Assembly (NCBI GenBank): GCA_051875715.1
Contig: JBJEHD010000009.1
Span: forward strand, 15,507 to 79,506
Length of the DNA: 64,000 nucleotides
From: DYCT01 sp051875715
GTDB taxonomy: Bacteria > Bacteroidota > Bacteroidia > Bacteroidales > Bacteroidaceae
Direction of reading: 5' to 3'
The position numbers and the translations under genes are program-made. Positions 8,126 to 18,000 of the stretch are shown in pieces. The notes under the pieces are model-generated. The model worked only from the letters and a program-made list of their open reading frames with translations. It did not search any database and was not told where the DNA came from. How positions within the stretch are numbered: the stretch's first letter is position 1; every line of letters starts with the position of its first letter.

Positions 8126-9796
8126 ATGAACGCACGCCGACTATGGATGGGCCTGCTGCTGGCCCTGACCGCCTTCGCCTACGCTTCCGCACAACCCAAG
8201 CGGGAGATGCGGGCCGTATGGGTGGCGACGGTGTACGGGCTGGACTGGCCTTCGTGTCCGGCCCGAACGGACCGTGACATGCGCTGCCAGCAGGACGAAT
8301 TACGACGGTTGCTGGACCGCTGCGTCGAAGCAAACCTGAACACCGTGATGCTACAGGTGCGTCTGCGAGGTGATGTGGCCTACCGCTCTGACCTCGAATC
8401 TCCGGCCGAATGCTTCGACCCGAAAGGAAGCGGCCGGATGGCCTACGACCCGTTGGCCTTCGCCATCGACGAATGTCACCGACGCGGACTGGAACTGCAC
8501 GCCTGGATGGTAACGATGCCGCTGGGTTCGGACCGCCTCGTTCGGCGACAGGGGAACCGTTCGATAGTACGCCGGAGGCCGGGCCTCTGCATCCACCACC
8601 GTGGAGAATGGTTTCTCAACCCCGGCGAGCCGGCCGCACGCGACTATCTGACTCGCCTGGTCACGGAGGTGGCAGAACGATACGACGTGGACGGCATCCA
8701 CCTGGACTACATCCGATACCCGGACCAACCACAAGGCTTCGGCGACGGCCGCACCTACCGCACTTACGGACAGGGACAGACGATAGCCGACTGGCGGCGC
8801 GGAAACCTGACGGCACTGGTGGAAAGCATCGCCCTTGCCGTACGGAGCCGCAAACCCTGGCTGAAACTGACGTGCGCCACCGTGGGCCGACGGGCCGACG
8901 GCACATGGAACGCCTACCACACCGTCTACCAAGACGCCGAACGCTGGCTGCGCGAGGGATGGGTGGACGGCGTGACCCCCATGCTGTACGTACGCGACGA
9001 GGCCTTCTTCGGCCCGGCCTTCGACTGGCTGGCACACCGCCACGACGGATGGATGATACCCGGGCTGGGGCTCTACCGTCTGGACCCCAAAGATGCCGAC
9101 TGGGAAACTGCCGACATCGAGCGGCAGATACACACGGCCCGCCTGTCCGGCATGGACGGCCAAGCCCTCTACCGCGCACGCTATCTGGCAAATGACGTCA
9201 AAGGCATACACCGACGCCTGGCGACCGACCTTTACGCCTGTCCGGCCCTGCCGCCTGCCACGCCGCGTGCAAGCATCAACTCCCCGCTGCCACCACACTG
9301 CCTGCGTGTCGATGACGATGGTACAACGACACGCCTGACCTGGAAACCGAGCCCCACCTCGGCCGAACGGGAGGTGCGCTACGTGGTTTACGCCTCGGAC
9401 ACATGGCCCGTCCCGACCCACGAAGCCTCCTGCATCGTCAGCACGCACGTCGGCGCGCCCGCCTATACCCACCGATACATCTACCCCACACAGCGCCGCC
9501 GTTTCTATGCCGTAAGCACCTTCGACCGCTACGGCCAGGAGAGCGAGCCCTTGCAGCAACTCCAGCCCGCTACGCAAGCACTGGCCGCCCGGACGGGCGG
9601 AGAGTTGCACCTTCCTGCCGCACCGGAAGCCCGGACAGTGATTATCACGGACGTATGCGGCCTCGTCAAGGCCCGGATGCCCTACGCCCCCGTCCTGCAC
9701 CTGCCGGCCTCGCTGCCCGCAGGCTGCTACCGTCTGCTGCTGACCGGCCGCGACGGCACACACCTGACCGTGCAAACCTGCATCCTGACCCATTGA
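8126..9796 (+). CDS. Secreted family 10 (GHL10/DUF4015-like) glycosyl hydrolase
   Basis: A 556-residue secreted protein. The signal peptide ends at ASA|Q near residue 22. Residues 25-330 match the GHL10 (YngK-type) fold: the opening REMRAVWVATVYGLDWPS, a TIM-barrel strand with DGIHLDYIRYP near residue 195, and later MLYVRDEAFFGP. Residues about 370-460 resemble a fibronectin-III-like module (PSPTSAEREVRYVVYASD). The last 60 residues (VIITDVCGLVKAR, LPAGCYRLLLTGRDG) resemble the beta-rich C-terminal tails found on secreted Bacteroidales proteins. Members of this family probably act on peptidoglycan or exopolysaccharide; the substrate here is unknown. ATG 8126 is chosen because it places the signal peptide correctly. 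Confidence 0.88.
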   Translation: MNARRLWMGLLLALTAFAYASAQPKREMRAVWVATVYGLDWPSCPARTDRDMRCQQDELRRLLDRCVEANLNTVMLQVRLRGDVAYRSDLESPAECFDPKGSGRMAYDPLAFAIDECHRRGLELHAWMVTMPLGSDRLVRRQGNRSIVRRRPGLCIHHRGEWFLNPGEPAARDYLTRLVTEVAERYDVDGIHLDYIRYPDQPQGFGDGRTYRTYGQGQTIADWRRGNLTALVESIALAVRSRKPWLKLTCATVGRRADGTWNAYHTVYQDAERWLREGWVDGVTPMLYVRDEAFFGPAFDWLAHRHDGWMIPGLGLYRLDPKDADWETADIERQIHTARLSGMDGQALYRARYLANDVKGIHRRLATDLYACPALPPATPRASINSPLPPHCLRVDDDGTTTRLTWKPSPTSAEREVRYVVYASDTWPVPTHEASCIVSTHVGAPAYTHRYIYPTQRRRFYAVSTFDRYGQESEPLQQLQPATQALAARTGGELHLPAAPEARTVIITDVCGLVKARMPYAPVLHLPASLPAGCYRLLLTGRDGTHLTVQTCILTH

Positions 9797-9837
9797 ACAG
9801 CAGCGGTGAATTTCCATGTATATTTTGTCATGTCCAG

Positions 9838-9868
9838 TTTGCAATTTGAGGAAATGTCGTTATATTTG
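9838..9868 (+). promoter_or_regulatory. Two-box Bacteroidales promoter
   Basis: TTTG (9838-9841), 19 nt, then TATATTTG (9861-9868): a perfect match to the phylum consensus, 23 bp upstream of the ATPase start codon. Confidence 0.8.
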
Positions 9869-9891
9869 CACACAATTATAACCCCAATACG

Positions 9892-11070
9892 ATGGAAGCA
9901 TTCTTCAGAACACACAATTACCTGGTTGAGCATACGGATGCACCCGTACGTCGCAACCTGATGGACGAAGTGGACTGGAATGACCGCCTCATCGGAATCA
10001 AGGGTACACGAGGTGTGGGAAAGACCACCTTCCTCCTGCAATATGCCAAAGAAAAGTTCGGGACAGATCGTTCGTGCCTCTTCATCAACATGAACAACTT
10101 CTATTTCTCGGAGCATTCCATCGTGGACTTTGCCTACGAGTTTCAGAAGAACGGGGGCAAGGTGTTGCTCATCGACCAGGTGTTCAAGCATCCGAACTGG
10201 AGCCGCGAACTGCGCATGTGCTACGACCGCTTTCCGAACCTGAAAATCGTATTCACGGGGTCGTCCGTCATGCGGCTGAAAGAAGAAAACATCGAACTGT
10301 CCGGCATCGTACGCTCGTACAACCTGCGGGGCTTCTCCTTCCGCGAATTCCTCAACCTGCAGACGGGAAACCATTTCGCCCCCTACACGCTGGAGGACAT
10401 CCTGCGCCACCACGAACAAATCGTCAAGGAAATCCTGCCGAAAGCCAAACCGCTGGACCACTTCCAGGACTACCTGCACCACGGGTTCTACCCCTTCTTT
10501 CTGGAGAAACGGAACTTCTCGGAGAACCTGCTCAAGACGATGAACATGATGGTGGAAGTGGACATCCTGCTCATCAAACAAATCGAACTGAAATACCTCT
10601 CGAAGATAAAGAAACTACTCTACCTGCTGGCGGTGGACGGCCCGGTGGCCCCGAACGTAAGCCAACTGGCCGCCGACATCCAGACCTCGCGCGCCACGGT
10701 GATGAACTACATCAAATACCTGCGCGACGCACGACTCATCAACATGGTGTACCCCAAAGGAGAGGAGTTCCCCAAAAAACCGGCCAAAATCATGATGCAC
10801 AACACCAACCTGATGTATTCCATCTATCCGGTCAAGGTGGACGTGCAGGACGTGCTGGAGACCTTCTTCCTCAACACGCTCTACAAAGACCACCGGCTGA
10901 ACAAGGGCGACAAGGGAACGTCGTTCCTGGTGGACGAACACATCCCCTTCCGCATCTGCGCCGAGGGATTCCGGCCGAAAAACAACCCCAACATGGTCTA
11001 TGCCCTGCAGAAGGCCGAGGTGGGCCACGGGAACCAAATCCCGCTATGGTTGTTTGGTTTCCTCTATTAG
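9892..11070 (+). CDS. AAA ATPase of the DUF4143 group
   Basis: A 392-residue P-loop ATPase. Walker A (GTRGVGKTT) covers residues 38-46 and Walker B is KVLLIDQ near 90-96. FTGSS follows near 123 as sensor-1. Residues 220-290 contain a winged-helix-like stretch (VSQLAADIQTSRATVMNYIKYL), and the C-terminal 100 residues match the DUF4143-type region common in Bacteroidota. The family is widespread and often solitary, and its biological role is not established. The Asp of Walker B is followed by Gln rather than the usual Glu, so ATP turnover may be unusual. It has its own perfect promoter and lies 45 bp upstream of the PFOR gene with no terminator between. Confidence 0.85.
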   Translation: MEAFFRTHNYLVEHTDAPVRRNLMDEVDWNDRLIGIKGTRGVGKTTFLLQYAKEKFGTDRSCLFINMNNFYFSEHSIVDFAYEFQKNGGKVLLIDQVFKHPNWSRELRMCYDRFPNLKIVFTGSSVMRLKEENIELSGIVRSYNLRGFSFREFLNLQTGNHFAPYTLEDILRHHEQIVKEILPKAKPLDHFQDYLHHGFYPFFLEKRNFSENLLKTMNMMVEVDILLIKQIELKYLSKIKKLLYLLAVDGPVAPNVSQLAADIQTSRATVMNYIKYLRDARLINMVYPKGEEFPKKPAKIMMHNTNLMYSIYPVKVDVQDVLETFFLNTLYKDHRLNKGDKGTSFLVDEHIPFRICAEGFRPKNNPNMVYALQKAEVGHGNQIPLWLFGFLY

Positions 11071-11115
11071 AATGAATTAACGTGTTTTAATTACTTATTT
11101 ATTAACAACAAAATT

Positions 11116-14100
11116 ATGGCTAAAGAAAAAAAGTTTATCACGTGTGATGGTAACGAAGCAGCTGCGCATATCTCGTATATGTTCTCTGAAGTGGCTGCCA
11201 TCTACCCGATCACTCCGTCGTCCACGATGGCTGAACACGTAGACGAATGGGCCGCCGCAGGTCGGAAGAACATCTTCGGCGAAACAGTATTGGTACAGGA
11301 AATGCAGTCGGAAGCCGGTGCCGCAGGTGCGGTTCACGGTTCGCTGCAGGCTGGCGCGCTGACGTCGACGTACACGGCTTCGCAGGGTCTGTTGCTGATG
11401 ATCCCGAACATGTACAAGATTGCCGGTGAAAACCTGCCTTGCGTGTTCCACGTTTCCGCCCGTACGCTGGCTTCGCACGCCCTGTGTATCTTCGGCGACC
11501 ACCAAGACGTGATGTCGTGCCGCCAGACCGGCTTCGCCATGCTGGCCGAAGGTTCCGTACAGGAAGTAATGGACCTCTCCGGAGTGGCTCACCTGGCTAC
11601 GCTGAAAGCACGCGTTCCGTTCATGAACTTCTTCGACGGCTTCCGTACGTCGCACGAAATCCAGAAGATTGAGAAGTTGGAGAACGAAGACCTCGCTCCG
11701 CTCATCGACCAGGAAGCCCTGGCTGAGTTCCGCGCCCGCGCACTCAACCCGATGAACCCGGTTATGCGCGGTATGGCCGAAAACCCGGACCACTTCTTCC
11801 AGCACCGCGAATCGTGCAACAACTTCTATGACGCCGTTCCGGCCATCGTAGAAGAGTACATGGAAAAGATTTCGGAAATCACCGGCCGCAAATACGGCTT
11901 GTTCGACTATTACGGCGCACCCGACGCAGACCGCGTCATCATCGCCATGGGTTCGGTGACGGAAGCCATCCGCGAAGTCATCGACCACCTCACCGCACAG
12001 GGCGAAAAGGTCGGCCTCGTAGCCGTTCACCTCTATCGTCCGTTCTCGGCAAAGCACTTCCTGGCTGCCGTGCCTAAGACGGCCAAACGCATCGCCGTAC
12101 TCGACCGTACGAAGGAACCGGGTGCCAACGGCGAACCGTTGTACCTCGATGTGAAAGACTGCTTCTACGGACAGGCCGATGCCCCCGAAATCATCGGCGG
12201 ACGCTATGGTCTGGGCTCGAAAGACACCACTCCGGCACAAATCATCGCCGTATACAAGAACCTGGCTCTGCCGATGCCGAAGAACCACTTCACCATCGGT
12301 ATCGTCGACGACGTGACCTTCACTTCGCTTCCGCAAGAAGAAGAAATCGCCGTAGGCGGCGAAGGCATGTTCGAAGCCAAATTCTACGGTCTGGGTGCCG
12401 ACGGTACGGTAGGTGCCAACAAGAACTCCGTGAAAATCATCGGCGACAACACCAACAAGCACTGCCAGGCATACTTCTCGTACGACTCGAAGAAGTCCGG
12501 TGGTTTCACCTGCTCGCACCTGCGCTTCGGCGACACGCCCATCCGCTCGACCTACTTGGTGAACACGCCTAACTTCGTGGCTTGCCACGTTCAGGCTTAC
12601 CTGCACATGTACGACGTGACCCGCGGTCTGCGCAAGAACGGTTCGTTCCTGCTCAACACCATCTGGGAAGGCGAAGAACTGGCCAAGAACCTGCCGAACC
12701 GCGTGAAGAAATACTTCGCCAAGAACAACATCACGGTTTACTACATCAACGCTACGCAGATTGCACAGGAAATCGGTCTGGGCAACCGCACCAACACCAT
12801 CCTGCAGTCGGCATTCTTCCGCATCACGGGCGTCATCCCCGTTGACCTGGCTGTAGAGCAGATGAAGAAGTTCATCGTGAAGTCGTACGGCAAGAAGGGC
12901 GAAGACGTGGTCAACAAGAACTATGCAGCCGTTGACCGCGGTGGCGAATACAAGCAGTTGACCATTGATCCGGCATGGGCTAACCTGGCCGACGACGAAA
13001 AGGCTGCCAACAACGATCCGGCATTCATCAACGAGGTAGTTCGTCCGATCAACGCACAGGACGGCGACTTGCTGCCGGTATCGGCCTTCAAGGGCATCGA
13101 AGACGGTACGTGGGAAGCCGGTACGGCCAAGTATGAAAAACGTGGTGTAGCCGCCTTCGTTCCGGAATGGAACCCCGAAAACTGTATCCAGTGTAACAAG
13201 TGTGCTTACGTTTGTCCGCACGCTGCCATCCGTCCGTTCGTACTCGATGCCGAAGAGCAGAAGGGTGCCAACTTTGCACAACTCAAGGCTGTGGGCAAAG
13301 TATTCGACGGCATGACGTTCCGCATGCAGGTAGACGTAATGGACTGCCTCGGTTGCGGCAACTGCGCCGACGTATGTCCGGGCAATCCGAAGAAGGGCGG
13401 CAAGGCTTTGGTGATGAAACACCTCGAAAGCCAGTTGGCCGAAGCCGACAACTGGACGTACTGTGTAGAAAACGTGAAGACAAAGCAACACCTCGTAGAC
13501 ACGAAGGCCAACGTGAAGAACTCGCAGTTCGCCACTCCGCTCTTCGAGTTCTCGGGTGCATGCTCTGGCTGCGGCGAAACTCCGTACGTGAAGTTGATTA
13601 CGCAACTCTTCGGCGACCGCGAAATGGTGGCCAACGCTACCGGCTGCTCGTCCATCTACTCCGGCTCCGTTCCCTCGACTCCGTACACCAAGAACGAGAA
13701 GGGTCACGGTCCGGCATGGGCAAACTCCTTGTTTGAGGACTTCTGCGAATTCGGTCTGGGTATGGAACTCGCCAACGAGAAGATGCGTGCCCGCATCGTG
13801 AAGGTGATGACCGAAGCCATCGAGGCAGAATGCTGTCCGGCTGAATACAAGGAAGTATTCAAGGAATGGATTGAGAACCGCAACGACGCCGACAAGAGCA
13901 AAGAACTGGCCGAGAAGATCATCCCGATGGTAGAGGCTGCCAAGGGAAGCTGCAACCACTGCAAGCAGATTGCCGAACTGTCTCAGTATCTCGTGAAGCG
14001 CAGCCAGTGGATTATCGGTGGCGACGGTGCTTCGTACGATATCGGTTACGGTGGTCTCGACCACGTCATCGCTTCCGGTAAGGATGTCAACATCCTCGTG

Positions 14101-14670
14101 CTGGATACGGAGGTTTACTCGAACACGGGTGGACAGTCGTCGAAGGCTACTCCGGTGGGTGCCATCGCCAAGTTTGCCGCTGCCGGCAAGCGTGTACGCA
14201 AGAAAGACCTCGGCTTGATGGCTACGACGTACGGTTACGTTTACGTGGCTCAAATCGCCATGGGTGCCGACCAGGCTCAGACCCTGAAGGCCCTGCGCGA
14301 AGCCGAAGCATATCCCGGTCCGTCGCTCATCATCGCTTACGCTCCGTGTATCAACCACGGTTTGAAGGTGGGCATGGGCAAGTCGCAGGCCGAAGAGGCC
14401 AAGGCCGTTGCTTGCGGTTACTGGCACTTGTGGCGTTACAACCCGGCTCTCGAAGCAGAAGGCAAGAATCCGTTCACGCTCGACTCGAAAGAACCGGATT
14501 GGACGGGCTTCAAGGACTTCTTGAAGGGCGAGGTTCGCTACGCTTCCGTCATGAAGCAGTATCCGGCAGAAGCCGAAGAACTGTTCCAGGCTGCCGAAGA
14601 CAACGCGAAGTGGCGCTACAACAGCTACAAGCGTTTGGCTGCTGAAAACTGGGGCTCTTGCGCTGAATAA
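11116..14670 (+). CDS. nifJ: Pyruvate:ferredoxin (flavodoxin) oxidoreductase
   Basis: A complete 1184-residue single-chain PFOR, which oxidises pyruvate to acetyl-CoA and CO2 while reducing ferredoxin. Domain order is standard: alpha-type N-terminal domain with ITPSSTMAEHVDEW near residue 34, the central gamma-type domain, two [4Fe-4S] clusters in CIQCNKCAYVCP (near 689) and CLGCGNCADVCP (near 743), and the beta-type thiamine-pyrophosphate domain with a further cluster Cys pair in CSGCGETPY (near 816) and GDGASYDIGYGGLDH (near 970). Codon use is visibly more biased than in neighbouring genes, as expected for a highly expressed central enzyme. A very strong hairpin follows the stop. Confidence 0.98.
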   Translation: MAKEKKFITCDGNEAAAHISYMFSEVAAIYPITPSSTMAEHVDEWAAAGRKNIFGETVLVQEMQSEAGAAGAVHGSLQAGALTSTYTASQGLLLMIPNMYKIAGENLPCVFHVSARTLASHALCIFGDHQDVMSCRQTGFAMLAEGSVQEVMDLSGVAHLATLKARVPFMNFFDGFRTSHEIQKIEKLENEDLAPLIDQEALAEFRARALNPMNPVMRGMAENPDHFFQHRESCNNFYDAVPAIVEEYMEKISEITGRKYGLFDYYGAPDADRVIIAMGSVTEAIREVIDHLTAQGEKVGLVAVHLYRPFSAKHFLAAVPKTAKRIAVLDRTKEPGANGEPLYLDVKDCFYGQADAPEIIGGRYGLGSKDTTPAQIIAVYKNLALPMPKNHFTIGIVDDVTFTSLPQEEEIAVGGEGMFEAKFYGLGADGTVGANKNSVKIIGDNTNKHCQAYFSYDSKKSGGFTCSHLRFGDTPIRSTYLVNTPNFVACHVQAYLHMYDVTRGLRKNGSFLLNTIWEGEELAKNLPNRVKKYFAKNNITVYYINATQIAQEIGLGNRTNTILQSAFFRITGVIPVDLAVEQMKKFIVKSYGKKGEDVVNKNYAAVDRGGEYKQLTIDPAWANLADDEKAANNDPAFINEVVRPINAQDGDLLPVSAFKGIEDGTWEAGTAKYEKRGVAAFVPEWNPENCIQCNKCAYVCPHAAIRPFVLDAEEQKGANFAQLKAVGKVFDGMTFRMQVDVMDCLGCGNCADVCPGNPKKGGKALVMKHLESQLAEADNWTYCVENVKTKQHLVDTKANVKNSQFATPLFEFSGACSGCGETPYVKLITQLFGDREMVANATGCSSIYSGSVPSTPYTKNEKGHGPAWANSLFEDFCEFGLGMELANEKMRARIVKVMTEAIEAECCPAEYKEVFKEWIENRNDADKSKELAEKIIPMVEAAKGSCNHCKQIAELSQYLVKRSQWIIGGDGASYDIGYGGLDHVIASGKDVNILVLDTEVYSNTGGQSSKATPVGAIAKFAAAGKRVRKKDLGLMATTYGYVYVAQIAMGADQAQTLKALREAEAYPGPSLIIAYAPCINHGLKVGMGKSQAEEAKAVACGYWHLWRYNPALEAEGKNPFTLDSKEPDWTGFKDFLKGEVRYASVMKQYPAEAEELFQAAEDNAKWRYNSYKRLAAENWGSCAE

Positions 14671-14692
14671 GTTCACGCATCATAACTAATGC

Positions 14693-14726
14693 GAGCGGGG
14701 GTGTGTCGGTCGACACACCCCCGCTC
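14693..14726 (+). terminator. Strong hairpin terminator after nifJ
   Basis: Two perfect 16-base GC-rich arms (14693-14708 and 14711-14726) meet across a 2-nt loop, 23 bp after the stop codon. Confidence 0.85.
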
Positions 14727-14735
14727 TGCATTTAA

Positions 14736-14898
14736 CCCAAAACGGTCATTCGCGTTATGATGATAACAACTTCTATTTTTGAGCAGATGTGTTCTCGTTT
14801 TGAGGGCGCAATGGGGCTCCATTGTAACCGAGAAACGGGAAGACAGATGCCAAAAAGAAAGTTCGTTTGCGCAGGGGCGGCCTAATGACCGTTTTGGG
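14736..14898. mobile_element. MITE-like element, 163 bp
   Basis: Perfect 15-bp terminal inverted repeats (CCCAAAACGGTCATT at 14736-14750 and its complement at 14884-14898) bound a 163-bp non-coding segment. Both sides are flanked by the same 5-bp direct repeat TTTAA (14731-14735 and 14899-14903), consistent with a target-site duplication. There is no transposase gene inside. The right end reappears in inverted orientation at 63946-64000, so at least two copies exist in this window. The interior holds no convincing reading frame. Confidence 0.8.
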
Positions 14899-14950
14899 TT
14901 TAAGCCAACCCCTCGCCGTTGCGGCTTGCCAAGCGGGGCTTGAAAAAGAA

Positions 14951-14989
14951 AGAGGCTGTGTCAACATGCGAAATCTTGACACAGCCTCT
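14951..14989 (-). terminator. Terminator of the hybrid two-component gene
   Basis: Perfect 14-base arms (14951-14964 and 14976-14989) with an 11-nt loop lie 23 bp past the stop. On the minus strand the stem is followed by a T-rich run (TTTCTTTTTCA), as expected of an intrinsic terminator. Confidence 0.75.
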
Positions 14990-15012
14990 AAGGCAACGCC
15001 GCAGGCGGGCCG

Positions 15013-18000
15013 CTATGACGCGCCGTCCTGCTTGACGCGCTTCTTTGTTTTCTTCTTCTGGCCCACCTTCTCCTTGTATTCGGTAGGAGTCATGCCGTAG
15101 CGTTGCTTGAAGCACTTGCTGAAGTAGCGCGGGTCGTTGATGCCCACCATGTAGGATATCTGCGTCATGTTGAGGTCGCCCGCCTCAATCAGTTGGGCAG
15201 CACGCTTCACGCGCATCTCTTTGATGAACTCGATGGGGGCCAGACCGGTCAGGCTCTTCAGTTTCTTGAAGAAGACGGAACGACTCACGGCCAGTTCCTT
15301 CACCAGGTCGTCGACCACGAGTTCGCCGTTGTCCATGTTCTTTTCCATCAGTTCGACCAGTTTGTCCATGAACTTGCGGTCGCTGGCCGACATTTCCGGC
15401 TGGTCGGCTTCGGCGTCCAGTTCCTCGTCCGGGTCGCTCATCAGGCGCGAGCGGTAGATTTCCTGCAACGCACGGCGCTGCTTCAGCAGGTTGTCCACAC
15501 GGGCCAGCAGGTACGACGAACTGAAGGGCTTGGTGATGTAGTCGTCGGCTCCCCACTCCAGGCCCTGCAGTTTGCTTTCGATGGAGGTCTTGGCCGTCAG
15601 CAGCACAATGGGGATGTGGCTGGTGGTTACGTCGGACTTCAGGTCGCGGGTCATCTCGATGCCGTCCTTCTCGGGCATCATGACATCGCTGATGATGATG
15701 TCCGGGACGAACTTCAATGCCTTGGCACAACCTTCCTTGCCGTCGGGGGCCTCGATAACGCGGAACTGCGGTGCGAAGATGCTGCGCAGGAAGAAGCGCA
15801 ACTCCAGGTTGTCCTCCACCAACAGCATGGTGTCCTTCTGAGACTCGTCGGGGCCTTCGGGCTCTTCCTCCGTAGCGGCAGGTACAGGCGCGTTCGGGTC
15901 GATAACCTTCACTTCGGAAGGAGTGGGAGGAACCGGGTCGTCGACGATGAACTCGACGCCCTCGTCGTAGTGTTCCTTGCCTTTCTGGAAGTGGACGGTG
16001 AAGCAACTGCCCTCGCCCAACTTGCTTTCCACCTCGATGACACCCTTGTGCATCTCCACCAGTTCCTTCACCAGCGAGAGGCCGATGCCTGAGTTGTTTT
16101 GGTTGAACAGGTTCTTGTCCATCAGGTTCTCGAAGCGGACGAAGAGCGACGCCTTGCGGTTCTCGGCGATGCCGATGCCCTGGTCCTGCACGCCGATGGC
16201 CACGGTCTTCGCCTCTTCGTGGATGAAGACCTTGATCATCTTGCCTTGGGGCGTGTACTTGAATGCGTTCGACAGCAGGTTGAAGACGATTTTCTCCAGT
16301 TTGTCCTCGTCGACCCACAACTTGCGGCACTTGACCTCGCTTTCGAACACGAAATCGATGTGGTGCTCTTCGGCCATGCTTTCGAAGTTGTCCATCAACT
16401 TGCGAACGAAGGGGACGACGTCGATTTCCTGCACGTGCATCTTCATCTTCTTGTTTTGTATCTTGCGAAAGTCCAGAATCTGATTGACCAGACGGAGCAT
16501 GCGGTCGGTGTTCCGTTCGACCACCTGCAACTGTTCACGCGCCTCGGCCGGCAGGTTGGTGTGTTTCAGCACGAACTCCAGCGGACCGGCAATCAGGGTA
16601 AGCGGAGTGCGCAACTCATGCGAGATGTTGGTGAAGAAGCGCAATTTGATGTCCGACACCTGCTGTTCGACCGACACCTCGTGCTTCAGCCGGAAGATGG
16701 TGAAGAGAATGTAGACGGCCGTCAGGACGAGCAGCAGCAGGAACAGGAAATAGAGGAAATAGGCCAACGGTGTTTCCCAGAACGAGGGAAGCACCTTGAT
16801 GTGCAGTTGGCGCTCGTTGTCGACCCACACGCCTTCGCCGTTGGTCGACTTCACACGCAGCACGTACGTGCCTTTCGGCAGGTTGGTGTAGGTGGCCGAG
16901 CGCAAGCGGTCGACGTAGTTCCAGCCTTCGTCGAAACCCTCCAAGCGGTAGGCGTACTTGATGTTCTCGGGCTTGACCATGTCCAGAGCCGCGTATTGCA
17001 GGGTGAAGAGGTTGTCTTTGTGCGAAAGCACCAGTTCGGAGGTGTCGTCGATGCCTTTGCGCAGCACGGGGCCTTGCGAAGAGGGCACGACCTCGGTGTT
17101 GGCTATCAGCAGACGCGAGAAAATGAGGTGAGGCACATAGGTGCTCTTGTGGACGTGGTCGGGCAAGAAGGTGAGGATGCCACCGCTCGTCCCGAAATAG
17201 AGACGGTTGTCGGCCGAGCAGACGGACGCGCCTTCGTTGAACCGGACGATGCGCTCGAACCGGCCCTCGTCGAAGTTTTCGAACTTGTCGCTCTCGGGGG
17301 TGAACTTGCTCAGTCCGCTTTCGGTGCTAATCCAGAGCCATCCCTGCTGGTCTTCCTGCATCGACAGCATCACGTCGGACTGGGCTCCGTCACGTACGGT
17401 GTACGACTTGAAGGCGGCGTGCCCTTCCTTGTCCATCGAGAGGAGTTTGTTCAGTCCGCCGCCGAACGTGGCCAGGTAGATTTCGCCGCCACGCGTGCAG
17501 GTTATCCAATGGACGTCGTTGTTGCTCAGGCTTTGCTCGTCGCTCGGCACACGCGAATAATGACGGAAGACGATGTGCTCGGGGTTGGAGAAATTGCTCT
17601 CGAAGCACAGCGCACCCGTGGTGGTGCCCACCCAGATGCGGCCGTCGGCGTCGGCCGTGATGTGGCGCACGCGGTAGCAGCGGTCGATAGGGTATCCCTT
17701 CAGGTTGTTGCGATGGTTGATGAAGACGATTTTGCCGTGCTTGTCGCGTTCGACGTAGTTCAGGCCTCCGCCGTAGGTGGCGGCCCACAGGTGGCCGATG
17801 GAGTCCTCGAACACGTAGTAGACGTCGTTGTGGCTCAGGCTGTAGATGTCGTCCGGGCTGTAGGTGTAGCGGGTCAGGGTGTAACCGTTGCCGTTTTTCA
17901 CAGCCCGCACCAGGCCGTCGCCTTTCGTGGCGAGCCACAGCGTGCCGTCCTGCGTCTGGGCGAAGCAGTAGACCACGCCCTGCATGGGCCGTCCGCTTTG

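Noticed and set aside
11095..14676. Very long open frame antisense to nifJ (over 1100 codons); similar ones lie opposite the HTCS, susC and the helicase.
   Set aside because: They arise because the sense genes avoid TTA, CTA and TCA codons, which are the reverse complements of stops. The translations are low-complexity (His, Val, Gly rich) and have no domains or ribosome sites.
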